DNA of 47,289 nucleotides from an uncultured Prevotellaceae bacterium (GTDB taxonomy: Bacteria; Bacteroidota; Bacteroidia; Bacteroidales; Bacteroidaceae): NCBI GenBank assembly GCA_902783165.1, contig CACZPU010000125.1, positions 1 through 47,289 of the forward strand, in the 5' to 3' direction. Numbering within the stretch: position 1 is the stretch's first letter; the number at the start of each line of letters is the position of its first letter. Shown here one piece after another: positions 41,179 to 47,289 of this stretch. The notes beneath the pieces are model-generated. The model was not told where the DNA came from. It did not search any database and saw only the letters and a list, made by a program, of their open reading frames with translations. The position numbers and the translations under genes were made by a program.

Positions 41179-42423
41179 ATGAAAAAACTTCTGATAAAGA
41201 ATATTGGGACTTTGGCTGGCATTTTGCCTGCTGATGTGAGATTGCTTCGAGGAAAGGAGATGGAACACCTTGGCTGTCTGAACAATGCGTGGATGTTGGT
41301 AGATAATGGTAGAATCAGTGATTTTGGCGACATGCCAGCTCCAGATTTGGAGAGTGTGTCGGTGGTTGATGCCAATGGAGGTACGTTGATGCCATCGTTC
41401 TGTGACAGTCATACTCACATTGTTTATGCTGGAAGTCGCGAAGGTGAATTTGTGGATAAGATTCGTGGTCTGAGTTATGCTGAGATTGCCCGCAGGGGTG
41501 GGGGAATACTGAATTCTGCCGACCGTTTGCATGAACTATCGGAAGATGAACTCTTTGAACAAGCCATTATTCGTGTTAATGAAATTGTAAGAAAAGGCAC
41601 AGGCGCCGTTGAAATAAAAAGCGGATACGGCTTAAATACTGACGACGAAATAAAAATGCTTCGCGTGATACGTCGAATTAAAGAGACATCTCCTCTTAAA
41701 GTGATGAGTACGTTTCTTGGGGCTCATGCTGTAGGGCGTGCATATGCAGGTAGGCAGAAAGATTATGTAGACTTGGTGGTAAACGAGATGATTCCAGAGG
41801 TCGGACGTCAGGGGCTGGCCGACTTCATAGACGTGTTCTGCGATGAAGGATTCTTCACGCCTGAAGAAACTGCACGTATTCTTAAGGCCGGAATGAAATA
41901 CGGTATGCGCCCCAAAATCCATGCACAGGAGCTTGCAGATTCCGGTGGCGTGGAAGTGGCAGTAGCCAACAATGCACTTTCTGTTGACCATCTTGAGAGC
42001 ATGACCGATCGCGACATTGATTTGTTGCTTGGTTCCACTGTTCCCACTATGCCAACAGCATTGCCTGGCACATCGTTCTTCTTGAATATGCCATTTGCGC
42101 CCTGTAGAAAAATTATCGCCAAAGGATTGCCTGTGGCTATTGCCAGCGATTACAATCCTGGTTCAACTCCGTCGGGTGACATGAAATTTGCAGTTTCTCT
42201 GGCTTGCATCAAAATGAGGTTACTGCCATCTGAGGCCATCAATGCAGCCACTATCAATTCGGCATGTGCCATGGGGGTGAGCAGCGATTTCGGCTCCATT
42301 ACAAAAGGGAAGGTTGCCAATTTCTTTATAACCGTCCCAATTCCAAGTATTGACTATATCCCATATGCATATACTCAACCGATTATTAGTCGTGTGTTCC
42401 TTAAAGGAAATGAGATATGCTAA
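41179..42423 (+). CDS. hutI: Imidazolonepropionase
   Basis: This cytoplasmic amidohydrolase opens imidazolonepropionate to N-formimino-L-glutamate, the third step of histidine degradation. The 414-aa protein carries the metal-binding HTH (His78, His80 in CDSHTHIVYAGSR), the EIKSGYGLN block, KIHAQEL, and the SDYNPGSTPSGD segment. I chose the ATG at 41179 (MKKLLIKNIGTL), just after the promoter. Its product feeds the FtcD encoded 19 kb upstream, so the pathway is complete but in two units. The M18 aminopeptidase follows after 47 nt with no promoter seen. Confidence 0.96.
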   Translation: MKKLLIKNIGTLAGILPADVRLLRGKEMEHLGCLNNAWMLVDNGRISDFGDMPAPDLESVSVVDANGGTLMPSFCDSHTHIVYAGSREGEFVDKIRGLSYAEIARRGGGILNSADRLHELSEDELFEQAIIRVNEIVRKGTGAVEIKSGYGLNTDDEIKMLRVIRRIKETSPLKVMSTFLGAHAVGRAYAGRQKDYVDLVVNEMIPEVGRQGLADFIDVFCDEGFFTPEETARILKAGMKYGMRPKIHAQELADSGGVEVAVANNALSVDHLESMTDRDIDLLLGSTVPTMPTALPGTSFFLNMPFAPCRKIIAKGLPVAIASDYNPGSTPSGDMKFAVSLACIKMRLLPSEAINAATINSACAMGVSSDFGSITKGKVANFFITVPIPSIDYIPYAYTQPIISRVFLKGNEIC

Positions 42424-42470
42424 GCGATTCATCTCTTATTAAATACTGAAACTTTAAAATTTAGGACAAA

Positions 42471-43772
42471 ATGATACAACGTTTATTACATTTTCTCGAT
42501 TCTTCACCAGTTAATTTCCTCGCGGTAAAAAATATCGTTTTCGAGTTGGAAAAAGCAGGCTATCGTCGAATAGATCCTTCTTTTCCTTTAGGGAAGTTGA
42601 AATCTGGTGACAAACTGTTTGTAACAAAAAACGATTCTTCGGTTTATGCTTTTGAAATTGGAAAGAAACCTTTGGCTGACAGTGGATTTCATATGATTTG
42701 TGCACATTGCGATTCTCCAACGTTTCGTATCAAACCCAATGCCGAGATAACATGCGAAGGAGGTATTGTCAAATTGAACACTGAGGTTTATGGAGGTCCT
42801 ATCATGTCTACATGGTTCGATCGTCCGCTCACATTGGCTGGTCGTGTTATTGTAAGGAGTGAGGACGCTTTGGCTCCCCAAACCATGCTGATTCATGTTA
42901 AGCGACCATTGTTGCAAATCAGCAATTTGGCCATTCATTTCAACCGTCAGGTGAACGATGGCGTAAAACTCAGCAAACAGAAAGATATGCTTCCTATTCT
43001 GGGCATCATCAACAGTGAACTAGAGAAAGGCAATCTGTTGATGAATGTGATTCTTGAAGAATTAAACAAGACTGCTGAGGTAAAACGGGAAGATGTCCTT
43101 GATTTCGATATTTATCTGGCAGATGCTACACCTTCTTGCACTTTTGGCGTTCACGACGAATTCATTTCTTCTGGAAGACTTGATGATTTGTCCATGTGTT
43201 ACGCTGGTGTTGAGGCTCTTTTGACATCTGGGAAATCTGACGTGACGAAAGTTCTTGCAATTTTCGACAATGAGGAGACTGGTTCCCAAACAAAACAGGG
43301 AGCAGGCAGTCCATTCTTGGCATCAATGTTAAAGCGTATTGCATTTTCGCAAAGCGGAAACGAGGAGGCTTTTCTGCAAGCTGTTGAGCGTGCATTCATG
43401 ATCTCGGCAGACAATGCTCATGCTTGGCATCCCAACTACAGTGAGAAATTCGACCCGACCAATCATCCTGTTATGGGTGGTGGACCTGTCATTAAGTTCA
43501 ATGCAGCACAGAAATATGCCAGTGATGCTGTCTCTGCTGCAGTCTTTGCAGAAATATGCCGACTTGCAGAAGTTCCCTGTCAGCGTTTTGTGAATCATAG
43601 CGATGTGGCAGGTGGAAGTACCCTGGGTAATATCCTAGCTTCATCAATACCTTTGCGTGGAGTAGACATGGGCAATGCTATACTTGCTATGCACAGTTGC
43701 AGAGAAACGGGCAGCGTGGCCGACCACTGTTATTGTGTGAAAGCATTTACAAAGTTTTTGGGTATGTCGTGA
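42471..43772 (+). CDS. M18-family aminopeptidase
   Basis: This di-zinc, usually dodecameric enzyme removes N-terminal (often acidic) residues from peptides in the cytoplasm. The 433-aa protein shows the family blocks in order: AHCDSPTFRIKPN (His79 and Asp81), GVHDEFISSGRLDDL (bridging Asp), FDNEETGSQTKQGA (catalytic Glu pair), MISADNAHAWHPNY, and MHSCRETGSVAD near the end. It lies 47 nt after hutI in the same direction and may be on that mRNA, which would link peptide release to histidine use. Substrate preference is inferred from family. Confidence 0.94.
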   Translation: MIQRLLHFLDSSPVNFLAVKNIVFELEKAGYRRIDPSFPLGKLKSGDKLFVTKNDSSVYAFEIGKKPLADSGFHMICAHCDSPTFRIKPNAEITCEGGIVKLNTEVYGGPIMSTWFDRPLTLAGRVIVRSEDALAPQTMLIHVKRPLLQISNLAIHFNRQVNDGVKLSKQKDMLPILGIINSELEKGNLLMNVILEELNKTAEVKREDVLDFDIYLADATPSCTFGVHDEFISSGRLDDLSMCYAGVEALLTSGKSDVTKVLAIFDNEETGSQTKQGAGSPFLASMLKRIAFSQSGNEEAFLQAVERAFMISADNAHAWHPNYSEKFDPTNHPVMGGGPVIKFNAAQKYASDAVSAAVFAEICRLAEVPCQRFVNHSDVAGGSTLGNILASSIPLRGVDMGNAILAMHSCRETGSVADHCYCVKAFTKFLGMS

Positions 43773-43823
43773 AAACATCCGTAGTTTCTAGAGTGATATA
43801 ACGGGATATTATATTTTTTTTCG

Positions 43824-43831
43824 TATCTTTG
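43824..43831 (+). promoter_or_regulatory. Possible -7 box for dnaX
   Basis: TATCTTTG matches the consensus 77 nt before the GTG start; no clear TTTG occurs 19-20 nt upstream. Confidence 0.5.
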
Positions 43832-43907
43832 CATCCAGTTTTCAATCGGATTGAGTGGTCCATTGTAACAATTTAAATATTATAACATCAATAATCATCA
43901 GTCAATA

Positions 43908-45719
43908 GTGGAATATATAGTATCTGCCCGAAAATACAGGCCATTGTCTTTCGACACCGTAGTGGGGCAAACAGCGCTTACCACAACGCTGAAGAATGCC
44001 GTAAAAAGTGGCAAGTTGGCACATGCCTATCTTTTCTGCGGTCCACGTGGCGTTGGAAAGACCACTTGTGCAAGAATTTTTGCCAAGGCAATCAATTGTG
44101 AAAACCCTACTTCAGAAGGTGAGGCCTGTAACCTATGCGAAAGTTGTCGGGCCTTCAATGAACAGCGCTCGTATAATATCTTTGAGCTCGATGCCGCCAG
44201 CAACAACTCTGTTGATAACATCAAAACTCTGATGGAGCAAACGCGTATACCTCCGCAGGTGGGAAAATACAAAGTGTTCATCATTGATGAGGTGCACATG
44301 CTTTCCACGCAGGCATTCAATGCTTTCCTCAAGACTTTGGAGGAACCGCCAGCTCATGTTATCTTTATCCTTGCCACTACAGAGAAACACAAAATTCTTC
44401 CAACCATCATCAGTCGGTGCCAGATATATGACTTCGAAAGGATGACGGTTCCCAACATTGTCAACCACCTGAAGATGGTAGCAGAAAAGGAGGGCGTGAG
44501 CTATGAAGAGGATGCTCTGAATGTGATTGCAGAAAAGGCGGACGGCGGAATGCGCGATGCCCTTTCCATTTTCGATCAGGCCATATCTTTCTGTCAGGGC
44601 AATATTACTTACGATAAGGTAATAGAAGACTTGAATGTGCTTGACAGCGAATACTATTTCAAGATTATAGATTATTCGCTTGAGAATAAGGTGTCGGAGG
44701 TGATGGTGCTGCTCAATACCATCATCAGCAAAGGATTTGATGGAGGTAATCTTATTAGTGGACTGGCTGCACATGTACGCAATGTGATGATGGCAAAAGA
44801 CAAACAGACTCTTCCATTACTTGAAGTTAGTCAACGTCAGGTGGAGAAATTTGCAGAACAAGCCAAGAAGTGTGACAACAAATTCTTGTATCGAGCTTTG
44901 AAAATAATGAATGATTGTGACATAAACTATCGGCAAAGTAGCAACAAACGATTGTTGGTGGAATTGACGCTTATTCAAGTGGCGCAAATCACTCAAGATG
45001 AAGAGTCGCCAGTCGCGGGGCGTAGCCCTAAACGATTGAAAACCCTGTTTAAAAAAATTATTTCGGGCGTTCAAACCAAAGCGGCTTCGCAGGTGGCCGC
45101 TGAACGCAAACAGTCGCAGATTCAACATGCGAAAACAAATCCTTCTATGTCCAATTCTTCACAGGAGACATCTGATTCACAGCCGTCTTCCATTGTGAAC
45201 GGGCAATCTTCCTCGGAACAGAATCCATCTTCTACTGCGTCTAAAATACCGAAAATGAGATTAACCAACATCGGTAATAGTTTCACCAAGGTACTAGGAG
45301 GGGAACATCACAGTGGTAACGGCCAGGAAGAAGTGGCTGATAATATGGGGGGACATGAGTCATTCGACAACGAAATGCTACGAATACAATGGATGGCAAT
45401 GTGCAACCGAATGCCTCATGAGATGACAGGAATGGCAGCACGTATGAGGAATATGCTTCCTGAGATAACAAAATTCCCTCATGTGGAGGTGGTTGTTGAC
45501 AATAAAATCTTGCTCGAACAGATGAACAAGGTGAGTTCAAGAATAAAAAAGACACTCACCAAGTATCTGCATAATGATGACATAACATTGACTCTTCGTC
45601 TTGCTGAGGTTGGCGAAGTGAAAAAGATTCTCAACAATCGGGATTTGCTTGTGGAAATGATGAAAAAAAATTCTGCGATAGAAAATATGCAGAGTCTGCT
45701 TGATTTGGAATTAGCTTAA
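43908..45719 (+). CDS. dnaX: DNA polymerase III subunits gamma/tau
   Basis: This clamp-loader ATPase opens the sliding clamp at the replication fork, and tau ties polymerase to helicase. The 603-aa protein has Walker A GPRGVGKT (residues 45-52), a four-Cys zinc module (Cys64, 74, 77, 80), Walker B IDEVHMLS, the LKTLEEPP loop, and sensor/SRC motif TIISRCQ. Domain III runs to about residue 370. Then a basic, Ser/Gln-rich linker (380-460) leads to a tau-like C-terminal domain. Translation must begin at GTG 43908 (VEYIVSARKYRP): an in-frame stop (43866-43868) lies upstream with no ATG between. A run of seven A at 45051-45057 (codons 382-384) lies at the end of the gamma part. Confidence 0.96.
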   Translation: MEYIVSARKYRPLSFDTVVGQTALTTTLKNAVKSGKLAHAYLFCGPRGVGKTTCARIFAKAINCENPTSEGEACNLCESCRAFNEQRSYNIFELDAASNNSVDNIKTLMEQTRIPPQVGKYKVFIIDEVHMLSTQAFNAFLKTLEEPPAHVIFILATTEKHKILPTIISRCQIYDFERMTVPNIVNHLKMVAEKEGVSYEEDALNVIAEKADGGMRDALSIFDQAISFCQGNITYDKVIEDLNVLDSEYYFKIIDYSLENKVSEVMVLLNTIISKGFDGGNLISGLAAHVRNVMMAKDKQTLPLLEVSQRQVEKFAEQAKKCDNKFLYRALKIMNDCDINYRQSSNKRLLVELTLIQVAQITQDEESPVAGRSPKRLKTLFKKIISGVQTKAASQVAAERKQSQIQHAKTNPSMSNSSQETSDSQPSSIVNGQSSSEQNPSSTASKIPKMRLTNIGNSFTKVLGGEHHSGNGQEEVADNMGGHESFDNEMLRIQWMAMCNRMPHEMTGMAARMRNMLPEITKFPHVEVVVDNKILLEQMNKVSSRIKKTLTKYLHNDDITLTLRLAEVGEVKKILNNRDLLVEMMKKNSAIENMQSLLDLELA

Positions 45720-45758
45720 GTACACATTATTCCCCTAAACGTTGTTCTGGAAAAGTAA

Positions 45759-45788
45759 ACAGGTGCTTTATAAAAGAAAAGCACCTGT
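45759..45788. terminator. Bidirectional terminator between dnaX and asnA
   Basis: ACAGGTGCTTT (45759-45769) and AAAGCACCTGT (45778-45788) are perfect 11-bp arms with an 8-nt loop, followed by CTTTGTTT. It lies between convergent genes and can serve both. Confidence 0.87.
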
Positions 45789-45825
45789 CTTTGTTTATGT
45801 TACAAGTTAATGTGTTGGTACAACG

Positions 45826-46863
45826 CTAAATTAGTGGCATGCCAAGCAATTTGCATTCGCTGCGCATTTCTTCTGGCCATATACTAGCTTGGATTTCTCC
45901 GACATGGGCCTTGTGGAGCAATACCATGCACAAACGACTTTGACCAATACCGCCTCCGATGCTGAGGGGTAACTCTCCGTTGAGCAACTTCTGGTGGAAA
46001 TACAGCTGTGAGCGTTCTTCTTTTCCTGTTAATTTCAACTGGCGGATGAGGCTTTCCTCGTCTACACGGATACCCATCGAAGAAAGCTCTACAGCCTGTT
46101 CAAGTATAGGATACCAAATCAGGATATCACCGTTCAGTCCTCTTTTCCCTTTACCACTTTCGGTGGTCCAGTCATCATAGTCAGGAGCTCTGCCATCATG
46201 AGGAAGGCCATTGGCCAAATTCCCGCCAATGCCTATTATAAACACCGCTCCGTATTTCTTGGCAATCAAGTCTTCGCGTTCTTTAGTAGTCTTGTCGGGA
46301 TACATGGCAAGCAAATCCTCGCTATGGATAAAGTGAATGTCTTTTGGAAGGAATGGCTCAAGCTGATAGTATCGTTCGCAAACGAGAAACTCCGTCCGCA
46401 GGATAGCTGAATAAATGCGCTTCACCACGTCTTTCAAGAATTCAATATTTCTTTGCTCTCGAGTCATCACAGCCTCCCAGTCCCATTGGTCTACGTACAA
46501 CGAGTGTAGGTTGTCAAGCTCCTCATCTGCACGAATGGCATTCATGTCGGTGTAAATGCCATAGCTTGGTTCAACGTTGTATTCTGCCAATGTGAGCCTT
46601 TTCCACTTGGCAAGCGAATGAACCACCTCGGCCTTTGCATCATTCAAGTCCTTGATGGGGAATGTGACCGGTCGCTCCACGCCATTCAAGTCATCGTTTA
46701 TTCCAAGTCCTTTCAACACGAAAAGAGGTGCCGTGACTCGGCGTAGACGCAGTTCAGTACTTATATTTTGCTGGAAGAAGTCTTTAATCAGTTTTATGCC
46801 TTGCTCAGTTTGCTTTGTGTCGAGCAGTTGCTTGTAATTCTTTGGTCTTGTCAGTTTACTCAT
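45826..46863 (-). CDS. asnA: Aspartate-ammonia ligase (asparagine synthetase A)
   Basis: This cytoplasmic enzyme makes asparagine from aspartate, ammonia and ATP; it shares the fold of class II aminoacyl-tRNA synthetases. The 345-aa protein is slightly longer than E. coli AsnA (330). Recognisable parts are the N-terminal TELRLRRVTAPLFV with NDDLNGVERPV, then YVDQWDWEAVM, GIYTDMNAIRADE, and the C-terminal GGGIGQSRLCMVLL (the class II motif 3 type arginine). It is a single-gene unit with its own promoter and terminator. The glutamine-dependent AsnB is unrelated, so no confusion is likely. Confidence 0.96.
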   Translation of the reverse strand: MSKLTRPKNYKQLLDTKQTEQGIKLIKDFFQQNISTELRLRRVTAPLFVLKGLGINDDLNGVERPVTFPIKDLNDAKAEVVHSLAKWKRLTLAEYNVEPSYGIYTDMNAIRADEELDNLHSLYVDQWDWEAVMTREQRNIEFLKDVVKRIYSAILRTEFLVCERYYQLEPFLPKDIHFIHSEDLLAMYPDKTTKEREDLIAKKYGAVFIIGIGGNLANGLPHDGRAPDYDDWTTESGKGKRGLNGDILIWYPILEQAVELSSMGIRVDEESLIRQLKLTGKEERSQLYFHQKLLNGELPLSIGGGIGQSRLCMVLLHKAHVGEIQASIWPEEMRSECKLLGMPLI

Positions 46864-46958
46864 GTTAATATTTTTCTTTATATACTTGCAATCAAATACG
46901 CAAGTCTGCCGCCTGTCATAAGATTATGCCGACAACAGTTCATCTTCGTAATTTCGTG

Positions 46959-46992
46959 CAAAGGTATATAAAAATATTAAAATGTAAACAAA
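46959..46992 (-). promoter_or_regulatory. Promoter of asnA
   Basis: On the minus strand TTTG (46992-46989), a 22-nt spacer and TACCTTTG (46966-46959). The spacer is slightly long. The leader is about 90 nt; I see no riboswitch in it. Confidence 0.6.
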
Positions 46993-47091
46993 AAGCATGA
47001 TTATTTTGACAGAATGTTGTGGAATCTTGATTTTTTCCGACTTTTGAATTGATTTGTTAAACCTTAAAAGAATATAATTCTTGATTTTTCG

Positions 47092-47123
47092 TTTCTGAAT
47101 CTTAAAAATAATATGTACCTTTG
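47092..47123 (+). promoter_or_regulatory. Promoter of the tRNA-Arg gene
   Basis: TTTC (47092-47095), a 20-nt spacer and TACCTTTG (47116-47123), one base off the consensus. Transcription would start near 47128 and the tRNA begins at 47215, leaving a leader of about 87 nt in which I recognise no gene. The remaining AT-rich stretch back to asnA holds only the asnA promoter. Confidence 0.65.
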
Positions 47124-47214
47124 CAGACAAATACAAGTTGAGGCCAGGCCGCAATCATCGAAAGGTAGCACCCTTCTCATGTTGTTTGCTAGTCTCAGTT
47201 TTTTGTTAAGTATA

Positions 47215-47288
47215 GGTCCCGTAGCTTAGCTGAATAGAGCGTCAGATTCCGGTTCTGAAGGTCTTGGGTTTGAATCCCAACGGGATCA
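47215..47288 (+). tRNA. tRNA-Arg (anticodon CCG)
   Basis: A complete cloverleaf is readable by eye. The acceptor stem GGTCCCG/CGGGATC has one G-U, and the D stem is GCTT/GAGC. The anticodon stem TCAGA/TCTGA has loop TTCCGGT, so the anticodon is CCG, reading CGG codons. The T stem is TTGGG/CCCAA with loop TTTGAAT, and the discriminator is A at 47288. CCA does not look encoded, but the window ends one base later. Odd: D-loop position 19 is A instead of G, and T-loop position 56 is T instead of C. Confidence 0.95.
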
Positions 47289-47289
47289 C

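Overview
The window looks like ordinary chromosome from a Bacteroidota member, most likely Prevotella/Segatella or a close relative. The signs are promoters of the form TTTG-N19/20-TAnnTTTG (near-perfect before HU, nadB, ftcD, hutI and the Ca2+/Na+ antiporter), a one-piece SecDF, a FecI/FecR/SusC/SusD set, a long-form urocanate hydratase, a fused FtcD and few Shine-Dalgarno sequences. No transposase, integrase or CRISPR array is visible. The only part that looks accessory is the left edge.

Layout. 1-574 holds no convincing gene. It has 12-nt iteron-like repeats in two inverted clusters, a 13-bp inverted repeat around one cluster, and a leftward promoter. 575-5827 is a leftward block: secDF, then a rhomboid protease/membrane EEP-hydrolase pair. 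5910-8822 carries HU and a Pif1-like helicase with RecQ-type accessory domains. 8990-18683 is a cell-surface-signalling uptake locus: ECF sigma, FecR anti-sigma, SusC with an STN domain, SusD, and a secreted metzincin-type protease. An orphan rhaD and nadB diverge at 19.7 kb.

21733-27262 is the hut operon (ftcD-hutU-hutH) with a palindromic operator candidate over its promoter. The fourth gene, hutI, lies 14 kb away at 41179 with its own promoter; together the four genes complete histidine degradation to glutamate plus a formimino-folate branch. 27357-29728 encodes an HD phosphohydrolase translationally coupled to an OadA/PycB-like carboxyltransferase whose C-terminal biotinyl-like domain has no biotinylation lysine. 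29886-37305 holds a lipoprotein, queF under a preQ1-I riboswitch, a Ca2+/Na+ antiporter, a sodium:solute symporter, a CPA2 antiporter and pepT. 37668-40499 is a multidomain pectate lyase. The right end has hutI, an M18 aminopeptidase, dnaX (GTG start), asnA and a tRNA-Arg(CCG).

Much of the window concerns use of peptides, amino acids and plant polysaccharide: metalloprotease plus SusCD, peptidase T, M18 aminopeptidase, the full histidine pathway, pectate lyase and rhamnulose-1-phosphate aldolase. The most notable items are the queF riboswitch, the carboxyltransferase with the degenerate biotin domain, the inverted iteron clusters, the hut operator candidate and an apparent A19-U56 swap in the tRNA. 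All functional calls come from reading motifs by eye; no database search was run.
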